Assembly: GCA_937132085.1 (NCBI GenBank)
Contig: CAKZNV010000229.1
Location: forward strand, 1-34,762
Origin: an uncultured Rubritalea sp.
GTDB taxonomy: Bacteria > Verrucomicrobiota > Verrucomicrobiia > Verrucomicrobiales > Akkermansiaceae
Length of the DNA stretch: 34,762 nt
Direction: 5' to 3'
The notes under the pieces are model-generated. The model was given only the letters and a program-made list of their open reading frames with translations, made no database searches and was not told the origin of the DNA. The position numbers and the translations under genes were made by a program. Shown here in pieces: positions 8,611 through 16,194 of this stretch (positions are counted from its first letter, which is position 1; each line of letters starts with the position of its first letter).

Positions 8611-8789
8611 CCGTGCCTTCAGCACGGTCGTGTAATCGGAAATTTATTACCCAGCGTTGAAACGCTGGGCTTTGCACATGTTCTCCTTTCAGGAGATTTA
8701 TTGTCCTGAAGGGACTCGATGTGCAAAGCGAATGACTTCAGTCATGGATAAGGTTTTGCGGAATAAAGAAGACCGTGCTGAAGGCACGG
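8611..8789. repeat. Nested multi-hairpin repeat element (REPIN-like)
   Basis: The outer ends are 19-bp inverted repeats (8611-8629 and 8771-8789), and each end is itself a hairpin: CCGTGC-CTTCA-GCACGG on the left and CCGTGC-TGAAG-GCACGG on the right. Inside are CCCAGCGTT-GA-AACGCTGGG (8650-8669); an 11-bp inverted pair GCTTTGCACAT / ATGTGCAAAGC (8669-8679 and 8719-8729) enclosing CTCCT-TTC-AGGAG (8683-8695) and GTCC-TGAAG-GGAC (8703-8715); then ATGAC-TTCA-GTCAT (8732-8745). Most loops centre on TTCA or TGAA. No protein is encoded. It could also act as a two-way terminator between the EEP gene and cysH. Confidence 0.8.
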
Positions 8790-8835
8790 TGGATATCCAT
8801 CAAGCCAGTTCTAATTAACAGCATCCTGTGCAGAA

Positions 8836-8869
8836 ATTCTGTTCATTCTGCCCAATTCTGAAAATTCTG
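8836..8869. repeat. Phased ATTCTG array
   Basis: Four ATTCTG hexamers start at 8836, 8845, 8855 and 8864 (spacing 9, 10 and 9 bp), just beyond the 3' end of cysH. The spacing is close to one helical turn, with variable bases between copies. Related phased hexamers lie at 1332-1347 and 27335-27350. Confidence 0.6.
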
Positions 8870-8891
8870 TAGAATGAATTCCCAGTAAAAA

Positions 8892-9602
8892 CTAAATCTG
8901 GAAATCTGTAGCGCCTGAGTCTAGGTGTAGACCGCATTCGTATTTATTTCCGCCGTAGCGTGAGTCTTCAGCAGACTGACCTTCTTCTACTGGGTTAGTG
9001 CTGTGCCAGTCTCCCATGGTCTGGTAGCCTTGTGCTTCCAGTGGGTGTTTCGGGAGGTTGTGATCACGGTAATACTGCTGAACTCTGGCGTCTTTCCAGT
9101 CGAGGATAGGGTAGACTTTGAGCGTCTTTTTCTGCTGCTCTAGGAATGGTCGGTTCACACGAGTGCTGGACTGTGAGCGACGTAAGCCACTAAGCCAGAC
9201 ATCTGTGTCTAGCTCTTTGAGCGCTCGGCTCATTGGCTCCACTTTGTTGATTAGTCCATACTTAGCATTGCCTTCAGCCTCTTGTTCCCAGAGCTTGCCG
9301 TAGAGTGCTTCTTGGCGAGCTGAGGTCATGAGTGGCTGATATTCCTTGAGGTTGAGATCCAGCTTCTCTTTGAGTTCCTCTACGTAGGCGTAGGTCTCTG
9401 GGAAGAGGTAGCCGGTATCGATCCAGACTACAGGCACCTCTGGAGCGTGCTGGGAAACTAGATGTAACATGACAGCTGCCTGAAGCCCAAAGCTAGAGGA
9501 GAGCACGAGTCGTGACCCGTATTCTTGGTGGAGCCATTTGATGCGCTCAGGCGCCTTCATCTTCTCGAAGGCTGCATTGATGTCGTGTTGATCGGTGACC
9601 AT
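8892..9602 (-). CDS. cysH: Phosphoadenylyl-sulfate reductase (PAPS reductase)
   Basis: Reduces PAPS to sulfite and PAP using thioredoxin or glutaredoxin, in cytosolic assimilatory sulfate reduction. The 236-aa protein has the P-loop-like SSSFGLQAAVMLH, VWIDTGYLFPETY, the arginine-rich GLRRSQSSTR, and the C-terminal active site ECGLHLDSG with its single cysteine. The paired-cysteine iron-sulfur motif of APS reductases is absent, so PAPS rather than APS is the expected substrate. It is the last gene of a minus-strand operon and starts 29 nt after the cysI stop. No Shine-Dalgarno is visible before the ATG. The sulfate-activating genes (cysD/cysN/cysC) are not in this window. Confidence 0.93.
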   Translation of the reverse strand: MVTDQHDINAAFEKMKAPERIKWLHQEYGSRLVLSSSFGLQAAVMLHLVSQHAPEVPVVWIDTGYLFPETYAYVEELKEKLDLNLKEYQPLMTSARQEALYGKLWEQEAEGNAKYGLINKVEPMSRALKELDTDVWLSGLRRSQSSTRVNRPFLEQQKKTLKVYPILDWKDARVQQYYRDHNLPKHPLEAQGYQTMGDWHSTNPVEEGQSAEDSRYGGNKYECGLHLDSGATDFQI

Positions 9603-9631
9603 GATTTTAGGTAAAGTAAGTTGTTATTCCA

Positions 9632-11344
9632 CTAGAGGTTGATCTCTTTGTGGAATGTATTTCCTGCTGTTGTTGCTTTTACGTATCCTGTGCGGATGAC
9701 GAAGTCGCCGAAGCGCTCACCGTCTTCACGCTCTTTTGCGTAATGTTCGATGATAGGAGTAAGCAGAGGCTTAATTTCTTCTCCAGGAATTGATTCTTTA
9801 TAAAGTTTGTTCAATCGCTGACCGAAGAATCCGCCGCCGAGGTAGACATTATACTTACCAGGGTTACGTCCTACGAAGCCGATTTCTGATATGAATGGGC
9901 GGCCACAACCGTTAGGGCAACCAGTCATGCGGATGGTGATGGCGTCGTGTCTGAGGCCACAGTTTTCGAGAGTTTCTTCGAGGTCTGTGATGAGGCTCGG
10001 TAGATAACGCTCAGCTTCCGCTAGTGCGAGTCCACAAGTAGGGAGTGACACACAGGCAATGGAGTTGAGGCGCATTGCTGATGAGTCGAGAGCTTTGATG
10101 AGGCCAAATTTTTCGAGTAATGGTTCGATAAGTTTTCTTTCCGCAGGAGTGAGGTTAGCGATGACTAGGTTCTGGTTTGCAGTGAGGCGGAAGTCCGCTC
10201 CTTCAGTTCCTTTGAGAACTTCTGCGATCTCTTTTAGTCCAGCTTTCATCGGGTATCCGAGAGTATCTACTACACGGCCACCTGGGATGAAGAGGTTGAG
10301 GTTTACATTTCCGTTAGAGTTTTCTGACCATCCGAAGCGGTCACCATTTGTCTCAAACTTAAACTCTTTCGCTGGCTGAAGCTTGTAGCCGAGGTATTCC
10401 TCTAGCTTAGCTGTGAAGCCTTCTGGAGTCATCTTTTCGACAGTGTATTTCAGACGTGATTGCTTTCTGTCTTCACGGTTACCGAAGTCACGCTGCACGA
10501 GAACTACTTTCTCTGAGACATCGACAGCTTGCTCTGGAGTAATGAAGCCGATGACGTCTGCGAGACGTGGGAATGTGTCTTCTGCACCATGAGTCATACC
10601 CATTCCACCACCGACTGATACGTTGTATCCGATGATTTTTTCACCTTCTAGAATAGCGATGAATGAGAGGCAGTGAGCGTAGATGTCTACGTCATTTGAA
10701 GGAGGGATAGCGATGGCGATTTTGAACTTACGTGGAAGGTAAGTGTTACCATAGATTTTCTCTTCTTCAGGCTCTGAGCTGATGACTTTTTCGCCTTCGA
10801 GGAAGATTTCGTGATACGCACCTGTCTGTGGAAGTAGGTGAGCGCTGATGTCGTCAGCTAGCTTGAGAGTTTCAGCGTGAGCGGAAGAGATGTGCGGGTT
10901 AGGATTGCACATGATGTTGCGGTTCACGTCACCACAAGCGGCGATAGAGTCGAGCGCTACTGAGTGCATCTCACGGACTGTCTGAACGAGGTTAAACTTG
11001 ATCACACCGTGAAGCTGGAATGCCTGACGAGTTGTGAGTTTAAGAGTTCCGTTCGCGTAGTTGTCTGAGAGGTAGTCCATCTTCAACCACTGATCTGGAG
11101 TGATGACTCCACCCGGCATGCGGACACGGATGAGGAAGCTGTATGCTTTGTCTAGCTTGCGCTTGCGGCGGTCAGCACGGACGTCACGGTCATCTTGCAG
11201 ATACATTCCGTGGAACTTACTGAGCTGTTGGTTATCGGCTGAGATAGCTCCTGTAGAGGTATCAGCAAACTCTTCAGCTAGGTTTCCGCGGAGGAAGTTG
11301 CTGTTCTCTTTGAGTGCTTCGTTTGGGTGTAGTTTCTTAGACAT
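9632..11344 (-). CDS. cysI: Sulfite reductase haemoprotein (beta subunit)
   Basis: Six-electron reduction of sulfite to sulfide, using a coupled siroheme-[4Fe-4S] centre and electrons from the CysJ flavoprotein. At 570 aa it matches the usual CysI length. The cofactor-binding cysteines are visible as C-X5-C in VSLPTCGLALAE (with the preceding SIAC) and C-X3-C in TGCPNGCGRPF. Substrate-binding arginine- and lysine-rich segments include KLTTRQAFQLHG and the CGDVNRNIMCNP stretch. It lies 50 nt downstream of cysJ and 29 nt upstream of cysH, so the three are co-transcribed. The start ATG is preceded by AATTTCCAAA and no Shine-Dalgarno. Nothing is missing or broken. Confidence 0.95.
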   Translation of the reverse strand: MSKKLHPNEALKENSNFLRGNLAEEFADTSTGAISADNQQLSKFHGMYLQDDRDVRADRRKRKLDKAYSFLIRVRMPGGVITPDQWLKMDYLSDNYANGTLKLTTRQAFQLHGVIKFNLVQTVREMHSVALDSIAACGDVNRNIMCNPNPHISSAHAETLKLADDISAHLLPQTGAYHEIFLEGEKVISSEPEEEKIYGNTYLPRKFKIAIAIPPSNDVDIYAHCLSFIAILEGEKIIGYNVSVGGGMGMTHGAEDTFPRLADVIGFITPEQAVDVSEKVVLVQRDFGNREDRKQSRLKYTVEKMTPEGFTAKLEEYLGYKLQPAKEFKFETNGDRFGWSENSNGNVNLNLFIPGGRVVDTLGYPMKAGLKEIAEVLKGTEGADFRLTANQNLVIANLTPAERKLIEPLLEKFGLIKALDSSAMRLNSIACVSLPTCGLALAEAERYLPSLITDLEETLENCGLRHDAITIRMTGCPNGCGRPFISEIGFVGRNPGKYNVYLGGGFFGQRLNKLYKESIPGEEIKPLLTPIIEHYAKEREDGERFGDFVIRTGYVKATTAGNTFHKEINL

Positions 11345-11394
11345 TTTGGAAATTAATTTGAGATTGGAAATTTAAGATTTGAAATTGCTTTGGC

Positions 11395-13164
11395 TTAGTA
11401 AACGTCACGTTGGTAACGCTTGGCTTTTTTGAGTGCGGCTAGGTATTGCTCGGCTTCTTCTTTAGACTTGTTGCCTTGAGTGGAAATGATTTCGAGTAGA
11501 GCGTCATTCACATCCTTAGCCATGCGAGATGCATCACCACAGACGTAGAAGTGAGCGCCATCTTCTAGCCACTTATAGAGTTCAGCTGCGTTCTCTAGCA
11601 TCTTGTGTTGAACGTAGACTTTCTCTGGTTGGTCACGTGAGAATGCTACGTCTAGTCTGCTGAGAGCTTTCTCCTTGAGATGGTCTTGGAGTTCTAGCTG
11701 ATAGAGGAAATCTTCGTTGTATTTCTGGTCGCCGAAGAAGAGCCAGCTAAGGCCTTTCGCTTCAGTCTCAGCACGCTCTTCGATGAACGCTCTGAATGGT
11801 GCAACGCCTGTGCCGGGTCCAACCATGATGATCGGTGTGTCGCCACTCTCTGGTAGGCGGAAGTTCTTGTTCTTGTGGAGGTAGACGTTGACCTTTGTTC
11901 CTACTTTAGCGTCGTCGGCTAGGTAAGTAGAAGCTACTCCTTTACGATCCTTGTCGTAGGTGTTGTATCTAACTGCGGCTACGGTGAGGTGGACTTCATC
12001 GGGGTGAGCTTTAGGGCTAGATGCGATAGAGTAGAGACGTGGTGGCAGTGCTCTTAGGCAATCCACGAGCTGCTGTGCTGAGACAGTTTCAGGTAGTTTA
12101 GCGAACTCGATGAGGTCAATGATCTCTCTGCCGTAGCACCAGTCCTTGAAGGTCATCTCTGCTTTACCTTCGATGAGCTCAGCGAGCTCAGCTGAGCCAG
12201 TGAGTGTTTGGATATTGGTAGCGACTCGCTTAGAAACGCTCGTGATGTCGAGGTGGTTCTTAAGAGCATCACCGAATGTAGTTTTACCGATGTTCTTAAT
12301 CTCTACTGCTTCACTTGCTGTGATGTTCGCTAGAGATAGAATGTTGGACACAGTGTCGTCAGCATTCTGAGGAATCACACAGAGCACATCACCTGGCTCG
12401 TAGTTGAAGCCTGATCCTTCTAGTGAGAATTCTACGTGGATCGTCTCCTTAGCTGAGCAAGCTCCGCTGAGTAAGACGTTATCAAGGATCTCAGAAGGGA
12501 ATGGGTTCTTCTTGTTGTATTCTACTGCTGGGGCTGCCTCTAGTGTAGGTGCAGCGAGTGTTGCAGGTGTCGCTGAGCTTGAAATTTTAGCGGTGACTGC
12601 TTTATGCCATTTATCGAAGCTGTCATCGAAGTCTACGTCGCAGTCTTCACGATCAACGAGTCTTTTAGCGCCGAGCTTTTCTAGCTGCACATCGATGTCT
12701 TTTCCAGTTTGGCAGAATTTCTCGTATGAGGTGTCTCCAAGTGCGCAGACTGAGAAATCGACTCCTGAGAAGTCAACGCCAGCGCTCATTAGCTCATTGT
12801 AGAATGCTTCAGCAGTTTCTGGTGGCTCTCCGTCGCCCCATGTGCTGATGATGACGAGAAGTGTGCTGGCAGAAGTGAGGTCTTTCACTGTGGTCTCAGC
12901 CATGTTGACGAGCTTTGCTTTGTGACCTTGTTTCTTGGCTGCTTTAGATACTTTTTCAGCGAGCATTTCACAGTTACCAGATTCAGTGCCGTAGAGGACA
13001 GTGATGTTCTGTGAAGTGGAAGCAGCTGCAACTGGTGCTGAGCTTGCGCCTATTCCTGCTAGTCCTGCTGTGTAGCCGCTGACCCAGATCGCCTGAGTAG
13101 GGCTGAGTGTGGAGGCTAGTGAGTTGAGTAGCGATTGCTGGTCGGTATTGAGTGGTGAAGACAT
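11395..13164 (-). CDS. cysJ: Sulfite reductase flavoprotein (alpha subunit)
   Basis: NADPH-dependent flavoprotein that passes electrons through FAD and FMN to CysI; 589 aa. The N-terminal stretch LSPTQAIWVSGYTAGLAG resembles the start of enterobacterial CysJ. The flavodoxin domain follows (VLYGTESGNCEMLAE; ALGDTSYEKFC), then the FAD-binding RLYSIASSP and GVASTYLAD, the NADPH-binding MVGPGTGVAPFRAF with FFGDQ, and the C-terminal YQRDVY typical of the family. The frame can be read from a TTG at 13224 overlapping cobA. The ATG at 13164 fits the family N-terminus and removes the overlap, so I use it. It is the second gene of the cobA-cysJIH operon, with a 40-nt gap from cobA. Confidence 0.93.
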   Translation of the reverse strand: MSSPLNTDQQSLLNSLASTLSPTQAIWVSGYTAGLAGIGASSAPVAAASTSQNITVLYGTESGNCEMLAEKVSKAAKKQGHKAKLVNMAETTVKDLTSASTLLVIISTWGDGEPPETAEAFYNELMSAGVDFSGVDFSVCALGDTSYEKFCQTGKDIDVQLEKLGAKRLVDREDCDVDFDDSFDKWHKAVTAKISSSATPATLAAPTLEAAPAVEYNKKNPFPSEILDNVLLSGACSAKETIHVEFSLEGSGFNYEPGDVLCVIPQNADDTVSNILSLANITASEAVEIKNIGKTTFGDALKNHLDITSVSKRVATNIQTLTGSAELAELIEGKAEMTFKDWCYGREIIDLIEFAKLPETVSAQQLVDCLRALPPRLYSIASSPKAHPDEVHLTVAAVRYNTYDKDRKGVASTYLADDAKVGTKVNVYLHKNKNFRLPESGDTPIIMVGPGTGVAPFRAFIEERAETEAKGLSWLFFGDQKYNEDFLYQLELQDHLKEKALSRLDVAFSRDQPEKVYVQHKMLENAAELYKWLEDGAHFYVCGDASRMAKDVNDALLEIISTQGNKSKEEAEQYLAALKKAKRYQRDVY

Positions 13165-13204
13165 TGAGTTGATATTGGGTGATGTTAAATTGTTGAAAGT
13201 GTTG

Positions 13205-14011
13205 TTAGACGGTAGCTGGTTCAAGCTGTTTTGCGATTTCTTGATACCATTGGATGTTGTCGATCTCGTTGACTACATTTCCGATGACTCCGACAGCAGG
13301 GGATTTGAAGCCTTCTTGCTGAGCTATCTGAGCGATGGTGGAAAGTGTGCCGCGAATGGTCTTCTGGTGCTTAGTAGTAGCCCAGCGAACCATGGCAATG
13401 GGAGTATCAGCTGAGGCTCCATTGGCAATCAGTTTTTCCGTGATTTTAGGAAGCGAAGAGACGCCCATGAGGAAAACTTTTGTCCCTGGAGCAGTTGCAA
13501 GCTGTTGATAGTTGAGTGAGTTTTCGCCGCTAGGGTCTTTAGCGCATTCATGACCAGAGAAGATAGTGAGCTGAGCGCCGTGATCTCTGTGGGTGAGTGG
13601 GATGCCTGCGTAGACTGGTCCTGCTAGTGCGGAGGAAATGCCAGGGATGATTTCGAATTTCAGTCCATGTTTAGCTAATTCGGTAGCTTCTTCACCAGCA
13701 CGGCCGAATATCATTGGGTCGCCGCCTTTGAGTCGAACTACATTTTTGCCAGCCTTGGTGTGCTTGACGAGGACCTGGTTGATGTCCTCTTGTTTCATCG
13801 TATGGCATTTAGCACGCTTGCCAACGTCGATCATTTCACAGTCAGGCTTAACTAGTGTGAGAATTTCACGATTCACAAGGGCGTCATAAACGAGCACCTC
13901 AGCTTGTGAGATGCAACGGTGTGCCTTTATAGTAAGAAGGTCTGGGTCGCCTGGTCCTGCTCCTGTGAGGTAGCAGATTCCTTCTTGCGTAGATGTGAGT
14001 TCTGTATTCAT
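13205..14011 (-). CDS. cobA: Uroporphyrinogen-III C-methyltransferase
   Basis: Methylates uroporphyrinogen III at C2 and C7 with SAM to give precorrin-2, the first step to siroheme, which CysI needs. The 268-aa protein has the SUMT signatures GAGPGDPDLLTIKA at the N-terminus, VRLKGGDPMIFGRAGEE in the middle, and GIPLTHRDHGAQLTIFSGHE. It has the single-domain length: the NAD-dependent dehydrogenase/ferrochelatase half of CysG is absent and must be encoded elsewhere. It is the promoter-proximal gene of the sulfite-reduction operon. An operator-like palindrome sits directly against its start codon. The symbol sumT would be equally valid. Confidence 0.92.
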   Translation of the reverse strand: MNTELTSTQEGICYLTGAGPGDPDLLTIKAHRCISQAEVLVYDALVNREILTLVKPDCEMIDVGKRAKCHTMKQEDINQVLVKHTKAGKNVVRLKGGDPMIFGRAGEEATELAKHGLKFEIIPGISSALAGPVYAGIPLTHRDHGAQLTIFSGHECAKDPSGENSLNYQQLATAPGTKVFLMGVSSLPKITEKLIANGASADTPIAMVRWATTKHQKTIRGTLSTIAQIAQQEGFKSPAVGVIGNVVNEIDNIQWYQEIAKQLEPATV

Positions 14012-14039
14012 TAGTAAGTTTATTAAATTAGTAAACTAA
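14011..14039. promoter_or_regulatory. Operator-like repeats at the start of the cobA-cysJIH operon
   Basis: Plus-strand TTAGTAA at 14011 and again at 14028 (17 bp apart), the second forming the near-palindrome TTAGTAAACTAA (14028-14039). It touches the cobA start codon, so a bound protein would block initiation. A second perfect palindrome, TTTATG-T-CATAAA, lies at 14100-14112. TTAGTTAACTAA at 28044-28055 differs by one base and also has a TAGT half-site 17 bp on. A regulator for sulfur genes is an inference. Confidence 0.4.
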
Positions 14040-14203
14040 TGGCTTGTTGGTGGCGTAGAGTAAGTGCATCTGTTTGTAAAGCAACTTTGGAATAACGATT
14101 TTATGTCATAAAGGGGGGATGAGGTAAATTATTAAACTTTTATAAAATACTTTGCTAGTATTTGGCTAAAAGTAAAAAAATTTATGAATTAGTTCGGTTT
14201 TGC

Positions 14204-14231
14204 TTGACCTAGGCTGTGATTTGATTAGTTT
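14204..14231 (+). promoter_or_regulatory. Candidate promoter of rpmG-rpsR
   Basis: TTGACC (14204-14209), a 16-bp spacer, then TAGTTT (14226-14231), about 31 bp before the rpmG ATG. The -35 box is good and the -10 box weak. Upstream, AAATAC and GTATTT (around 14147-14165) form an inverted repeat. The 251-bp intergenic region is divergent with cobA, so both operons start here. Confidence 0.4.
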
Positions 14232-14262
14232 GCGCCTCCCGAATTCAACCAATTCAACAATC

Positions 14263-14436
14263 ATGTCACGCGATATCATAACACTCGAATGCACCGAAGC
14301 TAGAGCGGAAGGAAAATCACCTTCACGCTATACCACCACACGTAACAAGAAGAGTTTAAACACTCCTGGACGTCTAGAGAAGAAGAAGTATAATCCTGCT
14401 CTTAGACGCCGCACTGTTCACCGTGAGCTTCGTTAA
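14263..14436 (+). CDS. rpmG: 50S ribosomal protein L33
   Basis: Small basic protein of the large ribosomal subunit, 57 aa. The family core is clear: [19 protein letters not shown], then [17 protein letters not shown]. The zinc-binding form carries two C-X2-C pairs; here the first pair is reduced to one cysteine (LECTEAR) and the second is gone (KYNPALR), so this is the cysteine-poor type. The frame is open from 14200, but the ATG at 14263 gives the normal length. The leader is AT- and C-rich (TTCAACAATC) without a Shine-Dalgarno. rpsR follows 30 nt later on the same transcript. Confidence 0.93.
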   Translation: MSRDIITLECTEARAEGKSPSRYTTTRNKKSLNTPGRLEKKKYNPALRRRTVHRELR

Positions 14437-14466
14437 TCACTTTTTAATCACTAATTAATAACTATT

Positions 14467-14709
14467 ATGTCAGAACCAAAGACAATTGAGCGTCGCATCG
14501 CTTTCCGTAAGGCTAACCGCTGCATGCCGAATAAAAGATTAGATCTGCCTGCAGAGCTAATCGAATACAAGAACACAACTGTTCTTAGCAAGTTTACAAC
14601 TGAGACTGGTAAGATTTTACCACGTAGAGTCACAGGAGTATCTGCGAAACTTCACCGTAAGATCACACGTGAAATCAAGCGTGCTCGTTCTTGCAATCTT
14701 CTTCCATAG
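14467..14709 (+). CDS. rpsR: 30S ribosomal protein S18
   Basis: Small-subunit protein of 80 aa that binds next to S6 on the platform. The diagnostic C-terminal half is clear: [30 protein letters not shown] and [13 protein letters not shown]. The N-terminal C-X2-C of zinc-binding S18 is reduced to one cysteine (NRCMPNK), matching the cysteine-poor L33 just upstream. The usual neighbours rpsF, ssb and rplI are absent; the partner here is rpmG. No Shine-Dalgarno precedes the ATG. A terminator follows about 40 nt downstream. Confidence 0.95.
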   Translation: MSEPKTIERRIAFRKANRCMPNKRLDLPAELIEYKNTTVLSKFTTETGKILPRRVTGVSAKLHRKITREIKRARSCNLLP

Positions 14710-14750
14710 TTGGAAGGGAGAGTAGATCTCGCAACAAAATGATTTTCAAT

Positions 14751-14786
14751 AAGCTTGTCTAGTAATCTGGGCAGGCTTGTTTTGTT
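14751..14786 (+). terminator. Terminator after rpmG-rpsR
   Basis: AAGCTTGTC (14751-14759) pairs with GGCAGGCTT (14770-14778), nine pairs including two G-T wobbles, followed by GTTTTGTTT. It separates the ribosomal genes from folE2, whose ATG is 27 nt later. Some read-through into folE2 is possible. Confidence 0.7.
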
Positions 14787-14813
14787 TATTTAATTTTCAA
14801 ACTAATTTTACCT

Positions 14814-15608
14814 ATGCCAGCTCAGATACAGCCTCTAAAAGATACTCAGAACGAACGAGACGATCGGAATATAGCGATCGATAGAGTGGGAGTAAAAGCT
14901 CTCCGCTTCCCTGTGGAAGTAAGAGAAAAAGCAGGTGGTTCACAGCGCACAGTCGCTATGACTGCGCTAGCCGTTGATCTTCCTGAACACTTTAAAGGCA
15001 CTCACATGAGTCGCTTCGTAGAGGTGCTAAACTCACACGGCAACTGTCTCGATGTGCGAGAGATGCAGAAGGTTCCAGAAGAAATGCTGGAGCGTCTTGA
15101 AGCATCTAAGGCTCATGTAGAATTCCAATTCCCATTCTTCCGTAATAAGCCAGCACCCGTTACTGGTAAAGCTGGAATGCTTGACTACGAAGTAAAGTTC
15201 GAAGTTGAGGCTAGTAGCGATGGTAGTTCAGATTTCATCTGCACAGTCATGGTGCCAGTGGCGACACTCTGCCCATGCTCTAAAGCGATTAGTGAATATG
15301 GTGCGCATAACCAGCGAGGTCTTGTGACCTTTGCAGTGCGTGCTAAGAAGCCAATCTGGGTGGAAGATCTCATTGATCTAGTAGAATCATCTGCTAGTTG
15401 CGAGTTGTATAGTCTACTCAAGCGACCTGATGAAAAATACGTGACTGAACGTGCGTATGACAATCCAGTTTTTGTTGAAGACCTAGTTCGCAATATTGCT
15501 GCTAAAGCAAATGCACAGGAAAACATTGTGTGGTATAAGGTGGAGGCGGAAAACTTCGAGTCCATTCATAATCACAATGCTTACGCAATGATTGAGAAGC
15601 ATTCTTAA
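14814..15608 (+). CDS. folE2: GTP cyclohydrolase FolE2 (type IB)
   Basis: Converts GTP to 7,8-dihydroneopterin triphosphate, the first step toward tetrahydrofolate (and queuosine in some bacteria), in the cytosol. The 264-aa protein begins with the FolE2-type segment KDTQNERDDRNIAIDRVGV and has GTHMSRFVEVLN and the active-site region TLCPCSKAISEYGAHNQRG, with the conserved cysteine and histidine. It is unrelated in sequence to classical FolE and, as a family, works with metals other than zinc. It begins shortly after the rpsR terminator, and a membrane-protein gene follows after 11 nt, probably co-transcribed. No Shine-Dalgarno precedes the ATG. Confidence 0.93.
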   Translation: MPAQIQPLKDTQNERDDRNIAIDRVGVKALRFPVEVREKAGGSQRTVAMTALAVDLPEHFKGTHMSRFVEVLNSHGNCLDVREMQKVPEEMLERLEASKAHVEFQFPFFRNKPAPVTGKAGMLDYEVKFEVEASSDGSSDFICTVMVPVATLCPCSKAISEYGAHNQRGLVTFAVRAKKPIWVEDLIDLVESSASCELYSLLKRPDEKYVTERAYDNPVFVEDLVRNIAAKANAQENIVWYKVEAENFESIHNHNAYAMIEKHS

Positions 15609-15619
15609 TCTATAAAATT

Positions 15620-16057
15620 ATGAGCAGCATTCAAAATAGCAATCAAACAGTGAGCGGCGATACGACGCCACTGTTCTGGAATAGAATGCTGCGATTTTCT
15701 ATCTACTTCACGATACTTGGAGTTGGGTTAGGGTTTATTTTAGGCAAGATGCTGACTAATACCATTGATTCAGCCAATGCTCAAAAGCAGTCTAATCCAC
15801 GTGTGATGTATGAGAGAGTGGACTCAGAAGGTCGACTGCTAGATAATCAAAAGCTTACTCCAGCAGAGAGAGAGGCGCTGCCAAAAGATGTAGATCCACA
15901 TTCTAACGAAGTAGTGGCTCTCACGGGAAAAGCTAAAGCCTTTATGATTTTTGTGTATATGGCTCCATTCCTTTTGATGGGAATTCTATCAATTCTTACG
16001 TGCCTCTTCATGCGTAAGAGGGAGCGTCAGGCTAGAGTTGATACCTTAAAAGCCTAA
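15620..16057 (+). CDS. Two-helix membrane protein, unknown function
   Basis: Not recognised. It is a 145-aa protein with two membrane helices at about residues 24-43 (FSIYFTILGVGLGFILG) and 107-129 (AFMIFVYMAPFLLMGILSIL). Between them is a roughly 60-residue polar region containing YERVDSEGRLLDNQKLTPAE, and the tail is basic (MRKRERQAR). The topology suggests a loop exposed outside the membrane, but no catalytic or binding motif is visible. It begins 11 nt after folE2, so co-transcription is likely, though nothing ties it to pterin chemistry. A promoter for the next operon lies between this gene and 16195. Confidence 0.65.
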   Translation: MSSIQNSNQTVSGDTTPLFWNRMLRFSIYFTILGVGLGFILGKMLTNTIDSANAQKQSNPRVMYERVDSEGRLLDNQKLTPAEREALPKDVDPHSNEVVALTGKAKAFMIFVYMAPFLLMGILSILTCLFMRKRERQARVDTLKA

Positions 16058-16130
16058 CTTAGGCGTAGTTTAGAGCGGAGCTAGAGGCTTCTGTTCAATT
16101 TGTTTTTTTGAATTAATAATAATATAGTCA

Positions 16131-16158
16131 TTGACTTATTTTGTAGTTTCTGTAAATA
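16131..16158 (+). promoter_or_regulatory. Candidate sigma-70-type promoter of the DCC-MBOAT operon
   Basis: TTGACT (16131-16136), a 16-bp spacer, TAAATA (16153-16158), then a leader of about 30 nt to the ATG at 16195. It matches the bacterial consensus well and is the only good candidate upstream of the six-gene operon. Confidence 0.55.
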
Positions 16159-16194
16159 CTGAAACATCGAAAAGAAATAAATACAATTTAAACA

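Noticed and set aside
8598-8815. CRISPR array at the repeat-rich gap after the EEP gene
   Set aside because: The repeats are inverted and nested rather than direct and evenly spaced, with no spacers or cas genes.
13165-13224. TTG start of cysJ overlapping cobA
   Set aside because: ATG 13164 matches the usual CysJ N-terminus, and the added 20 residues are low-complexity Asn/Ser-rich.
14012-14262. A siroheme, B12 or SAM riboswitch in front of cobA
   Set aside because: I could not find a conserved riboswitch core; the visible signals are short palindromes more like protein operators.
14451-14633. Minus-strand frame opposite rpsR
   Set aside because: Shadow of the S18 gene; no independent evidence.
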